Numbered from the stretch's first letter, positions 1 to 7,866 are shown. The stretch: DNA of 41,516 nucleotides from CAWUKT01 sp963923035 (GCA_963923035.1 CAWUKT010000063.1:1-41516), one strand, 5' to 3'. Notes: generated from the sequence alone by a model not told the origin. A program made the numbers and translations.

Positions 1-30
1 ATTCTGGAAAGCCACTCGTTGAATAGTTGT

Positions 31-796
31 CTATTTTAGGGGGCGACACACTAGGACACCCGAGGACGCGGAATTGCGGGCAACAGGTTGGTGGTCAAAA
101 GCGGGGTGATCGTCGACGCGAGCATCACCGAAAGTCCCCGCAAACCCGGCGGGAAACCAAATTTTGAGATTGCGCAGGACGAACCGTGGGACAGAGCCGG
201 AACAGGGCAGTCAGATAAGGGGAAAGGGCAAGTGAAAATGATCTCCAAGCAGGGTGTAGATGGGGAAGCGAAATGGACGAAAAAGGCCGGTAAGAGCTAT
301 TACGGCTTCAAAAAACACCATGCCACCGATGTCAACGGGTTGATCCTGGCGGTGGAAACAACACCCGCCAACACCCATGACAGTCAGGTATTCGAGGCGT
401 TGATCAACCAGGTCAATCCCGAAAAAGGAACCCGTTGTTATGCCGATAAAGGGTATGCAGGGCAGGACCGGGTGAATTATTTGGCCGGGAAGAGGCTGAA
501 GAACGGAATCCAATCCAAGGCCTATCGCAACCGCCCCCTGAGCCGTCGTGCGATCCGACGGAACAAGCTCATCAGCAAGCTCCGCTACATCGTCGAACGG
601 ACCTTTGGTGGCCAGAAACGCTGGTTTGACGCCGGAACGGCCCGTTACGTAGGCTGGGCCGCCCCCCCATACCAAGCACGTCCTCGAAGCCATTGGCTAC
701 AACCTGAAGCGCGCTCCCCAACTTTACATCATCAAGCTCACGGAACAATGAAATAGGACAGCTATGTCCAATCGTCATCCAACGGCCCCTAAATAG
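31..796. mobile_element. Internally deleted IS5-type insertion sequence remnant
   Basis: Imperfect terminal inverted repeats appear to bracket the transposase fragment. The left end reads CTATTTTAGGGGGCGAC from 31. The complement of 782-796 reads CTATTTAGGGGCCGT, which matches with one gap and a few mismatches. The segment between them is only about 0.75 kb, while complete IS5-group elements are usually about 1.1-1.3 kb, and the transposase lacks its N-terminal part. I infer that an internal deletion removed the 5' half while both ends survived. I did not find a convincing target-site duplication. The inverted-repeat call is moderate to weak; the transposase homology itself is strong. Confidence 0.5.
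88..751 (+). pseudogene. IS5-family DDE transposase, 5'-truncated and frameshifted
   Basis: The reading frame from 88 encodes the catalytic core of an IS5-type transposase. The first aspartate lies in GVIVDASI, the second in ADKGYAG, and the glutamate in YIVERTFGG, followed by QKRWFDAGTARYVG. The usual N-terminal DNA-binding part is absent and an in-frame stop lies just upstream at 52-54. The reading frame is then lost at the C run near 660-668. The proper C-terminus, ending in NLKRAPQLYIIKLTEQ, continues in another frame and stops at 749-751. Both defects argue that it makes no active transposase. It may have helped bring in the neighbouring AT-rich genes, but that is inference. Confidence 0.85.
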
Positions 797-1059
797 GCCT
801 CAATGCCTTTGGGAACCCCATCTTGGATGGATTGAAAGGGACTTTTGAAGGGAAAATTCATTGAAAACTAAACTCCGGCCGAAATGATGGGCGAGGGTGT
901 CGGGTTGTGCAACGGTCTCCAAGCATATTACAAGCTTTTGGAAGAAAAGCTGCAATCCCCTGCAATACTGGACAGCCATTTTATGCCCAAAATGTGAATG
1001 GAGAGATTGGAGTCGCGGATTTTGTGGGTTTTTCAGGACCGACTAACTAATAATGCTAA
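757..1059. other. Intergenic stretch, no supported gene
   Basis: This stretch separates the IS remnant from the 3' end of the AT-rich operon. A short plus-strand frame (about 883-1000) reads GEGVGLCNGLQAYYKLLEEK and then a stop. It could be the tail of a lost gene, but it is too short to assign. I see no clear hairpin terminator for the operon ending at 1060. Confidence 0.4.
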
Positions 1060-2370
1060 CTATCCAATCCCCGCTTCGGAAAAGTATAATGAATGCAAGA
1101 ATGCCAATACTGCGTTTGAACAAGCAAAAATGCGGAAGAACCCACCTGTAGTTCTCTCTACTTCTGCTTTTCTTTGGTCGCCATCATCACTGATTCCTTT
1201 CAATACGGATGCAGGTATGCCGGCTGCAAGAGCAGCCCTCATAAAACCATGGGACTCCATTTCTATTGACAATAGCTGGGGATGGGCAGGGTTATTGATC
1301 TTTAGATTCGATCCTTTCGATAGCCCTACCAAGGAATTACGGAAATCTTCATCACGAAGAAGAAAAGGCCCTCCAGCCACGTTGCCGACAAAAATATGTG
1401 GCTTCTTGATCTTGTTTGGAATTTTTATTTTGGATTTACGGAATCCTAAATGGTTCATTCTTTTGACCACTTCCCCTATGACTTTTTCGCATTCAGCCTG
1501 CCACCGAGTGTATCGTTCCGAAGATGATGATAGAAGCTCGATCCACCTTCTAACATCTATGTCAGTCTGGAATCCTTGAGTTCTAAATTCAAGCCCATCT
1601 TCAACTGCGATATCCTCCAGACTCAATACCTGGGATGCGCAAGGAACATCACCTAAAGAGCACTCCGAAGGTTTGACAGTTGCAGCAATTCCGAAAAGTA
1701 TTACCTTTTGAGGCCTCAATTCATGAAGCAGGGGGGTAATAAAAATCCCCATTGCTACCGCTCCTTTATGGAATGAACTGGCGGTAGCGATGGTACCAGA
1801 TTTGTGTCTAAATATCATAACTCCATTAGCGCATTCCTCGATTTTTTTTGTTTTCATAGCAAGAACTGTATTCAGAATCTGATACTCCTCTGAAAGCGCA
1901 GTTACAAAAAGGAAGTCAATGCTTTGTGGTAGCCTACCTTCCGCATTCAGATTCCGTATTTCGCTTCCCAGGCTGCCTTGAGGTCTATTTAGCCTGATCT
2001 TTAGGTCATGATTCCAAGTCACCTTGCCATTCTTGCTAAAATCAGCTCCCTCTTTCCGTAATTCATTTAGAATAATTGTGAATTGTTCTCTAAGAGGTCT
2101 TCCAGTGGGAACGTCCAATCGCCACTTTTGCTTCAGGTCAGAAAGAACCGTCCCTATAAGGCCAAAAAAATCTTCACACGAATTTCGATTTGACCAATCC
2201 TTTTGTGAGAAAAATTGATCGACCAATTCAACTTTTTTCCGTTTGGGTTGCTCTAGTGGCTGAAAACCGGAGCATAAGAACAATTTCTCAATCTCGGATC
2301 GGGAAAGGGACCTGCTCAAATATTTTCGCAGAGCAATCCTTGTATTCAGGAAAAGATAATGATGATTCAT
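1060..2370 (-). CDS. Nucleoside phosphorylase/nucleosidase-fold protein with N-terminal helical domain
   Basis: 436 residues. Residues about 150-430 carry the phosphorylase (PNP/UDP, MTA/SAH nucleosidase-like) fold. It opens with FLFVTALSEEYQIL (153-166) and includes a glycine-rich VGNVAGGPF (328-336). The active-site signature is IEMES (369-373, ribose-binding glutamates) followed by KGISDDGD (391-398), where D395 matches the catalytic aspartate of MTA/SAH nucleosidases. Family knowledge predicts N-glycosidic bond cleavage in a nucleoside or nucleotide. The N-terminal 120 residues are helical, with a basic QPKRKKVELVDQF stretch; this looks like an adaptor domain I cannot name. It is the last gene of the minus-strand set, 8 nt after the TIR-like gene. 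Similar nucleosidase domains serve as effectors in bacterial immune proteins, so an effector role is plausible but inferred. Housekeeping nucleosidases are about 230 residues and lack the extra domain. Confidence 0.75.
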   Translation of the reverse strand: MNHHYLFLNTRIALRKYLSRSLSRSEIEKLFLCSGFQPLEQPKRKKVELVDQFFSQKDWSNRNSCEDFFGLIGTVLSDLKQKWRLDVPTGRPLREQFTIILNELRKEGADFSKNGKVTWNHDLKIRLNRPQGSLGSEIRNLNAEGRLPQSIDFLFVTALSEEYQILNTVLAMKTKKIEECANGVMIFRHKSGTIATASSFHKGAVAMGIFITPLLHELRPQKVILFGIAATVKPSECSLGDVPCASQVLSLEDIAVEDGLEFRTQGFQTDIDVRRWIELLSSSSERYTRWQAECEKVIGEVVKRMNHLGFRKSKIKIPNKIKKPHIFVGNVAGGPFLLRDEDFRNSLVGLSKGSNLKINNPAHPQLLSIEMESHGFMRAALAAGIPASVLKGISDDGDQRKAEVERTTGGFFRIFACSNAVLAFLHSLYFSEAGIG

Positions 2371-2378
2371 AGATTGCC

Positions 2379-3569
2379 CTATCGTGTTCCTCTCGTCTCC
2401 TTCATTTTCCGCAAAAACTCGATGATCGTATTAAGAGTTCTATCAGGAACCTTCATTACCAAACCAGAGTTTTTATTGGAGCCTGAAGGTCGATCATAAT
2501 TCATTTGTATATACCCCCACCTGTTTGTCGAACTCTCTCCGTCATAAACAACTAACTCATCAAAAGGCATAAACACACCTGCTTCGAGAGGGATGAATGT
2601 GAAGTTTCCAGACTTTCTTTTCTTTTTTCGGGAAAGACCGTTTAGTTCCTTATTACAGTGTTCTCCAAATTCCTGCTTGAAGATAATCGTGCGTTCCTTA
2701 ATGAGCGGCGTATCGGGCAAAAAATAGGTGTACCTTATCCCCTCCTTGAGGTTTGAAATAATTGAATTTCGAATTTTCTCGTCATGTAGATCATTATGAA
2801 GGGTATGGCTTACAACCCAAATATCATCAAAAGCGTTCGCTTCTTCAATCGAGATTATCTCTGGAGTCATAAGATTGTCTTGAGCATGTTGCAACTCAGC
2901 CAAGTGTTGTATTTTTTCCCTCAAAGGATCAATGTGTGATTTGAAACAAATCTCAAATTCACTTTGAAGTACACGCCTCAACATTTCGCGTCTTGGGTTT
3001 GGCGACATAGCTTCGTTAAACACGTACGTATGCCTCGCTGTTTGAGAAGGCTGTTCATCCTTGGGGGACATGGCTCTCACAAGTTTATCCAAGGAATACT
3101 CGTGACTATGCACATCTCTGTAGTCAATTGGTTTGAAAGCCCTGAGTTCAGGAGGAGTTTCTGAAACAGAATCCACTCGATCGTCCATAATTACACGCAC
3201 CAAGGAGCAAGGCCTGGATATAGCATTGTGTCCCGAATCCACCGAAATATTGGCCCTAAAAACAGCAAAGCCATATTCATACTTTAGCCAAGGAATATAA
3301 TCAGTTTTGAAGGTGTTCTGAGTAAAAACCACTACAACCGCATCTGCCTCAGAGATCAACCTGTGAAGAAGTGGCATATCCCACATTCCTCGATTGTGCC
3401 ACTCCTGACTTTGATCGAATGGAATTACCTTAAAGCGCTCCGTCTTCTCAATCATATCCTTTAACTCTTCGGCAAGCGCCCCATCTTCGGGAACAAAACT
3501 CATAAACACGATCTTTTTCTCCTGATCCGAAGCCATCATTTTAGATTTATCACTTTTTTTCATGGGCAT
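2379..3569 (-). CDS. TIR-like domain protein with C-terminal unknown domain
   Basis: 396 residues from the ATG at 3569 (an in-frame TTG at 3581 is the alternative). Residues about 19-110 look like a TIR or TIR-like Rossmann domain: a KIVFMSFVPEDG first strand and loop, then ADAVVVVFTQNTF, then IPWLKYEYGFAV. W94 and E98 form a W-x3-E pattern in the place where NAD-cleaving TIR domains keep the catalytic glutamate. A second domain (about 245-340) contains FDDIWVVSHTLHNDL and a NLKEGIRYTYFLPD stretch, of a kind I associate with PLD-like or sensor tails in conflict proteins; I cannot name it with certainty. The gene begins 8 nt after the upstream membrane-protein gene and ends 8 nt before the nucleosidase gene, so all three are probably co-transcribed. 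Predicted role: nucleotide-depleting or signalling effector. Catalysis is untested. Confidence 0.65.
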   Translation of the reverse strand: MPMKKSDKSKMMASDQEKKIVFMSFVPEDGALAEELKDMIEKTERFKVIPFDQSQEWHNRGMWDMPLLHRLISEADAVVVVFTQNTFKTDYIPWLKYEYGFAVFRANISVDSGHNAISRPCSLVRVIMDDRVDSVSETPPELRAFKPIDYRDVHSHEYSLDKLVRAMSPKDEQPSQTARHTYVFNEAMSPNPRREMLRRVLQSEFEICFKSHIDPLREKIQHLAELQHAQDNLMTPEIISIEEANAFDDIWVVSHTLHNDLHDEKIRNSIISNLKEGIRYTYFLPDTPLIKERTIIFKQEFGEHCNKELNGLSRKKKRKSGNFTFIPLEAGVFMPFDELVVYDGESSTNRWGYIQMNYDRPSGSNKNSGLVMKVPDRTLNTIIEFLRKMKETRGTR

Positions 3570-3577
3570 TACTTTCT

Positions 3578-4579
3578 TCAATTCTGTTGAAAAAGGCTTG
3601 GGCCAAATTCTTCAATTAGACTTGACATTTCTGAAAAGACGATTGCCATGCGAGTATCCACCATTTTTTGTTCCTCAAAGCCCACATCTCCTTCTTTTTT
3701 CTTCAAATTGTTTTCTAAGCAAGTATGCTCAAATATGACCGCTTGGAAAGATCTGTGAGACGTAACATCTTGTCTTTTATCACAGGAATTAATAAAGGAC
3801 TGAATAAGTTCCAATACTATCTCATCGGCTTTATGTTGGTCCATCGAGGGCTCTTTGATCAAGGAATTTGCACTTTCAATCAACGCATTTATATCTTTCA
3901 GTCCGGAAGATTTGATGTCCTTGATATTGTTGAAGACCTCATGGAATGCTAGGCCTAACGAATAATTTGCGACTTGCAAATTCATTCCCGCACGTAGTTG
4001 TTGTGATGTGGTGAAGAGAAGCGAAAGGGATTGTTTAAAAAATCGCTCTGCTGCTTCATTTTGTCCGGTTAGCATTGCATCGTTGATATCATACTTGAGC
4101 GATCCTGCAAATATTGAAAACAACAATTTTCCAACAACAACGACGGCAAGAATGGCAGCAACGAGTTTCGTCCAAGAATGTCCATCAGCCAATTCTTGGA
4201 TATACCCACTCCAAAAATCCGATGTCAAGGCAGCCAAGGTAGACAGTAACAGCATAGTCAGCGAAAGAGTGAATGCCACGAATAGGTGGGTTGTCAACTC
4301 CATCCCGAAATCCTCAAACTTCTTCTTCATGCTAGCTAGCGAGACTGAAAACCATGCCGTACCCGCTACCATGGTTGTCGGAATAAGAACACTAACCACG
4401 ATCGAAGTGTCAAGAAGAAGTAGCGAGGGCACCAATAAGGCCGAATATATGATTGATATAGAAATTGATGGAATGTACTTATCCTTGACTGCATCATCAG
4501 CCATCTTTCTTTCAAAACTGCTAAGATCAATTTCATAGAATTGACCGAGAATACTATTTCGAATTATCTTTTTGAGCAT
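3578..4579 (-). CDS. Four-helix membrane protein, paralogue of the upstream gene
   Basis: 333 residues. Four predicted membrane helices lie at about 37-56, 58-82, 94-118 and 136-160, between a cytoplasmic N-terminus of about 36 residues and a helical, probably cytoplasmic, C-terminal half (161-333). The signature VAGTAWFSVSLA in helix 2, followed by the LT/FTLSLT pattern in helix 3, matches IAGMAWFSVSFA and FTFSMT in the protein encoded at 4847-5992. Both C-terminal halves also contain a VAN-x2-L helix, so the two are diverged paralogues with the same topology. I do not recognise a family. In an operon with TIR-like and nucleosidase-like proteins, a membrane sensor or membrane-disrupting role is plausible, but this is inference. 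Confidence 0.6.
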   Translation of the reverse strand: MLKKIIRNSILGQFYEIDLSSFERKMADDAVKDKYIPSISISIIYSALLVPSLLLLDTSIVVSVLIPTTMVAGTAWFSVSLASMKKKFEDFGMELTTHLFVAFTLSLTMLLLSTLAALTSDFWSGYIQELADGHSWTKLVAAILAVVVVGKLLFSIFAGSLKYDINDAMLTGQNEAAERFFKQSLSLLFTTSQQLRAGMNLQVANYSLGLAFHEVFNNIKDIKSSGLKDINALIESANSLIKEPSMDQHKADEIVLELIQSFINSCDKRQDVTSHRSFQAVIFEHTCLENNLKKKEGDVGFEEQKMVDTRMAIVFSEMSSLIEEFGPSLFQQN

Positions 4580-4619
4580 GGAAATTAGATTTTGTTTGGC
4601 ATTCTGTTTTGATAGTTAT

Positions 4620-4637
4620 TTAGCTCTGTTGAGCTAA
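4620..4637. promoter_or_regulatory. Hairpin-forming inverted repeat inside the AT-rich operon
   Basis: TTAGCTC and GAGCTAA form a perfect 7-bp inverted repeat around TGTT. It lies in the 267-nt gap between the two membrane-protein genes, 41 nt upstream of the start at 4579. No run of T follows it on either strand, so a terminator is unlikely. It could be an operator or an mRNA processing or attenuation hairpin. The gap also leaves room for a second promoter, but I found no convincing -33/-7 pair. Confidence 0.3.
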
Positions 4638-4846
4638 CACGAAATCAATTGTGGATCATTCGTGATATAAGCTAAGCGTAATTTGACACAACAATTTAAT
4701 CCAAAGTGAGTGCTCTTCCAATTCATGCATTTCAAGTTGCTTTCTTTCGTTTAGCAATATTTCTATTCAATTTTCATGAGTGCATCCTCATACGACGGGC
4801 GATTGCCGCAAAAAGCCTTTGAGAAGTCTTATAGTCTTCCTCTTTG

Positions 4847-5992
4847 TTATTTTTTCATGTTCCTTAATAAAATGTGCCGATTTGTACTCAATAACTCATG
4901 TAGTTGTCGAAATGATTGAGAAAATATCAAATCAGCAAACTTTTGGCGTTCCCTTCCATCGGTAAAGATCGAATCGATACTGTTTACCGACTGCATATAG
5001 CCGGTGAGGTTTTCTTCTATTCGCTTGATTTCTTCTGAATTGTTATTCTCAAAAATTGACTTGATTTGCTTGATTATTTTCAGAAGATACTCGGTGGACA
5101 GTTTGTCCGTATCTTCTTGTTTCTGAGAAAAAGATTCTTTACGATAGCTTTCATATTCACTTCCGAGGCTTAACTTTTCATTTGCCTCCTTTCCAAGATT
5201 AATCATTCTCAAGAATAGATCAATAGTTGTTGCCAACAGATGATTAGCGACGATCAATTCTTTATCTTCTTCTAATTGATTTACGTTTCTCTCTATTGCA
5301 TTCAAATAATACCGCAGAAGTCCTACATTTTCGGATTTCATTTCGGATTCACCCTCTAAGTTATTCTCCGAGGATTCGTCTTTGGTTACGTAGCCATATT
5401 TAGAATAATAATTCAGTGTAGCCCTTGAAAACTTCAGTAAGGTCGAATCGAGACCTATTTTAAGTCCATCCACATTGTCATAAAAAATACTTGCGAAATA
5501 GAGTGATATGTAAATCGGTAAAATTACTATAAGGCCTATGGCCCAAGGAGTAATCGTTATCATCAGACAACTAATAAACGTCATGCTAAATGTAAATGAA
5601 AGGTAGATTGCAAAAGTCAAGGGAAAGGCAATTGAAATGAACTTCTCAGGGATACCCGCGAAGGAAACTGAAAACCAAGCCATTCCGGCAATCAATGCCG
5701 AACTCAATAAACCGATCATTACGATTGACTCATTGCCTGATACAATAACTTTTTCAAGGCCGTACACAAAAAGAAAGATTGCAACCACAACATTGATCCA
5801 AATGATAAGCCGATGCTTCCTTAGATTCTCCACTAAAAAATCAATTTCTGCATAGTCCAAAACCTCATACTTTTTAGAATTCTGCTTCGGTGGTTTGAAA
5901 AACGATTTAAACACGACCTTGTCGAGTAAAAGGTAGATTGGATCAATTCTATTAAGAGTCCTATTCGCTGATCTATTTCTTAAGTCTTCCAT
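4847..5992 (-). CDS. Four-helix membrane protein with coiled C-terminal domain
   Basis: 381 residues. Predicted helices lie at about 61-82, 89-112, 121-145 and 148-171. They follow a basic 60-residue N-terminus and precede a charged, helical C-terminal region of about 210 residues. IAGMAWFSVSFAGIPEKF (101-118) aligns with VAGTAWFSVSLASMKKKF of the downstream gene product. The ELIVANHLL segment (246-254) aligns with its NLQVANYSL. The two proteins are therefore ancient duplicates kept in one operon. The gene starts 9 nt after the dioxygenase gene ends, consistent with co-transcription. No catalytic motif is visible. It could act with its paralogue as a hetero-oligomeric membrane component. Family unknown to me. 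Confidence 0.6.
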   Translation of the reverse strand: MEDLRNRSANRTLNRIDPIYLLLDKVVFKSFFKPPKQNSKKYEVLDYAEIDFLVENLRKHRLIIWINVVVAIFLFVYGLEKVIVSGNESIVMIGLLSSALIAGMAWFSVSFAGIPEKFISIAFPLTFAIYLSFTFSMTFISCLMITITPWAIGLIVILPIYISLYFASIFYDNVDGLKIGLDSTLLKFSRATLNYYSKYGYVTKDESSENNLEGESEMKSENVGLLRYYLNAIERNVNQLEEDKELIVANHLLATTIDLFLRMINLGKEANEKLSLGSEYESYRKESFSQKQEDTDKLSTEYLLKIIKQIKSIFENNNSEEIKRIEENLTGYMQSVNSIDSIFTDGRERQKFADLIFSQSFRQLHELLSTNRHILLRNMKK

Positions 5993-6001
5993 TCGTTGGA
6001 A

Positions 6002-6976
6002 TTATTTTATTAGTTCGATGTCAAATCCGATAATTGAACGATATCCCTTTTCGTCGGGATTAATCCTTGTCACCTTTGATATTCCATGCCACAAGTCACT
6101 AAACTCATCCGCTTGAAAAAGGCCTTCACCTACCTCCAGCTCATGTTCAAGAGCTATTTTGGATTTTTCTAAGTTAGATACGTCCACTTTTCCACCTTCC
6201 AATTGTGGTTTATTATAAAAGACAGAGCTAACCCCTCCACGAACATTAACCCTTTCAATTACCAAGGCGGACATAATGAAAGATGCCCCATCTTGGTGAA
6301 TTCCTTCTGGTGCAGGATTGTTATATCCACTACCTAATGCATGGGTCTTCATTTGATGAAAAGTGAAATTGAACTGATGGGCTCCAATGTTGGCATTGTT
6401 CAAAAGGTACTGCCCTAGAGAAACTATCAATAGATGCAAGTTGTGGTTAGCAATTACCTTTTCTTTTGTAATCGGAAATACTCGATTCCTGGATCGACCA
6501 TCCGAAACCTTTTGACTAAAGATTGGCCTACCTATCGGTATGATTTTCCAGTTTCTTTGCGAAAAATCCTTAAAGACGCTGAATTCATAGCAACTCCTTT
6601 GGCGATGTGGTCTAATTCCATCAAGTATTTCTTCTACCTTAGAGAAATTCGACAACCTTGCACGCCAAAATCTCATCATTCTTTGTTTATCATCCGCTTG
6701 ATTTTTTATTTCAGACCAAATCTTCATCCAACCTTCAAAATTTTGGCTGAATTCTTCCATATAGTTCTCTTTGATAATTCCTTCGATTTTATATGCAACA
6801 TCATACATATCAAAAGGAAGATCAACGAATCCATCAATCATTTCAAAAACAAAATCATCGGGATTAATTCCAAATTCGGCCAAATCGAAAACCTTAATTG
6901 CAGAACTCACCGCCTCTCTTCTAAATCTATAATCATTAGCGGGATTGGGCAGTGTATATGATGACATCAATCTCAT
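6002..6976 (-). CDS. 2-oxoglutarate/Fe(II)-dependent dioxygenase family protein
   Basis: 324 residues. The C-terminal half matches the 2OG-Fe dioxygenase family that includes Bacillus L-isoleucine 4-hydroxylase (Pfam 2OG-Fe_Oxy_2). NPAPEGIHQDG supplies the metal ligands H227 and D229, LWHGISKV supplies the distal ligand H297, and R313 in GYRSIIGFD fits the 2-oxoglutarate carboxylate contact. Members hydroxylate free amino acids or related small molecules using O2 and 2-oxoglutarate. The N-terminal 120 residues are not recognised. It is the first gene of the AT-rich minus-strand set, and a -33/-7 pair lies about 115-145 nt upstream. A dioxygenase at the head of an operon with TIR-like and nucleosidase-like genes is unusual. 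It might produce or modify a signal, or be an unrelated passenger. Confidence 0.8.
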   Translation of the reverse strand: MRLMSSYTLPNPANDYRFRREAVSSAIKVFDLAEFGINPDDFVFEMIDGFVDLPFDMYDVAYKIEGIIKENYMEEFSQNFEGWMKIWSEIKNQADDKQRMMRFWRARLSNFSKVEEILDGIRPHRQRSCYEFSVFKDFSQRNWKIIPIGRPIFSQKVSDGRSRNRVFPITKEKVIANHNLHLLIVSLGQYLLNNANIGAHQFNFTFHQMKTHALGSGYNNPAPEGIHQDGASFIMSALVIERVNVRGGVSSVFYNKPQLEGGKVDVSNLEKSKIALEHELEVGEGLFQADEFSDLWHGISKVTRINPDEKGYRSIIGFDIELIK

Positions 6977-7092
6977 AAATTCACAATGAATTGAATTGGA
7001 AGGTTTTAAACAAGAGTTTGCTATACAATCGCTTTGTTCTCAGGGATATCCCTTTCAAGTGTACGCCCCAAAAACATTTCCTCAATAACACT

Positions 7093-7123
7093 CGAATGTA
7101 TACTTTTTTTCACCTCAATTCAA
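7093..7123 (-). promoter_or_regulatory. Candidate Bacteroidota-type promoter of the AT-rich operon
   Basis: Read on the minus strand, TTG (7121-7123) is followed after 20 nt by TACATTCG (7093-7100). This fits the phylum's TTG-N19-21-TAnnTTTG pattern with one mismatch in the -7 box. Transcription would start near 7086 and leave a leader of about 110 nt before the dioxygenase ATG at 6976. I found no better pair upstream of the other four genes, so this may serve the whole operon. Confidence 0.4.
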
Positions 7124-7416
7124 CTTTTTCAATTAGCCCCGTCATGAGCACCAACAAATCGTTTAGAAAGAATCCCTCACTGCGAAGGTCAATTACTGGT
7201 AGCTATTTTCAGAATCCTTAAGGATTTTTAGTGACGGGGATTTTTTCCTTTTCTTTCTCTCAACTTTCGCCAAAAGCCCTCCAACACTTGTTACCCACAC
7301 CTCTAAACCAAGCAGTTAGCACATCCTGTATTGGCAAATAAGTCAAACAAAGGAAAGCCCAGGCCAAGAAAAGGAAAGAAAATCCCCCGGTTTCAGCCCA
7401 CTTTTGTTGCGCATTT

Positions 7417-7440
7417 GTTACTCGGGTAACAACGAGTAAC
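7417..7440. promoter_or_regulatory. Perfect 8-bp inverted repeat in the scar leader
   Basis: GTTACTCG (7417-7424) and CGAGTAAC (7433-7440) form a perfect inverted repeat with an 8-nt spacer. It lies 21 nt upstream of the GTG that starts the remnant frame. The intact copy has related sequence (ATAACAACCAGCGACAA) but the palindrome has decayed there. It may have been an operator of the module; this is inference. Confidence 0.3.
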
Positions 7441-7799
7441 AAAATCCTGTAACTTCCCTTCGTGAAAACAACCCTCATTCCGGTAGTCAAAGACCACGCA
7501 TTTCACAATGGCAATGGCTTCGCCATTCCCATTGAGCACAGCTCTTTTCCCTACACCGAAAATAAATTCAAGCCGAACACCTGCTGGAAAACGGAGATTG
7601 TGGACGACCACCAAAGAGAAAGAACCGCCCTCCTTAAAGTCATCGAGTACGAGTTCAAGGGAACCAACATTAACCGGGCTCAAAAGGATGGCTTACGTCC
7701 CCAAAGCAAAAAACACATACCGTAATTACCACGTCGAGTTGCTTAAAAAAATTTTCCAGAAACGACCAAGAGTGAATGGAAGATGGGAGAGGTGGTGGA

Positions 7800-7832
7800 G
7801 GAAATACTCTCAACATTGTTGAGAGTATTTCC
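7800..7832. repeat. 33-bp palindrome at the end of the module remnant
   Basis: Arms GGAAATACTCTCAACA (7800-7815) and TGTTGAGAGTATTTCC (7817-7832) pair perfectly around a single T. The core CTCTCAACATTGTTGAGAG (7807-7825) has the same length and shape as the palindromes at 8568-8586, 8385-8403 and 12486-12504. It lies between the remnant's last homology and the convergent stop of the YhcG-type gene. It may work as a transcription terminator, although no strong T run follows. Confidence 0.6.
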
Positions 7833-7866
7833 CCATTATATTTCAATCTCTTTTCATTTTCCCTCG

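Larger units (their letters stand above)
7267..7832 (+). pseudogene. Deletion scar of a TOTE-type primase-helicase module
   Basis: This stretch is a collapsed copy of 8918-12504. Its leader shares CACTTGTTACC and CACATCCTGTATTGG with the leader of the intact module. From the GTG at 7462 it encodes KTLIPVVKDHAFH...GNGFAIPI and KPNTCWKTEIV, matching the start of the intact first gene. At about 7669 it switches, still in frame, to NRAQKDGLRPQ, which matches GRAQRGGIRPQ near the end of the intact helicase. After a frameshift it gives YHVELLKKIFQKRPRV, the counterpart of RHVELLEKMFQKRLRV at the helicase C-terminus. About 3 kb of internal sequence is missing. It also ends in the same palindrome type as the intact copy. 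No functional product is expected. Confidence 0.8.

Noticed and set aside
3569..3581. Overlap of TIR-like gene start with upstream stop (TTG at 3581)
   Set aside because: The upstream codon is TTG; an ATG at 3569 (or 3563) gives an 8-nt gap and a more usual start.
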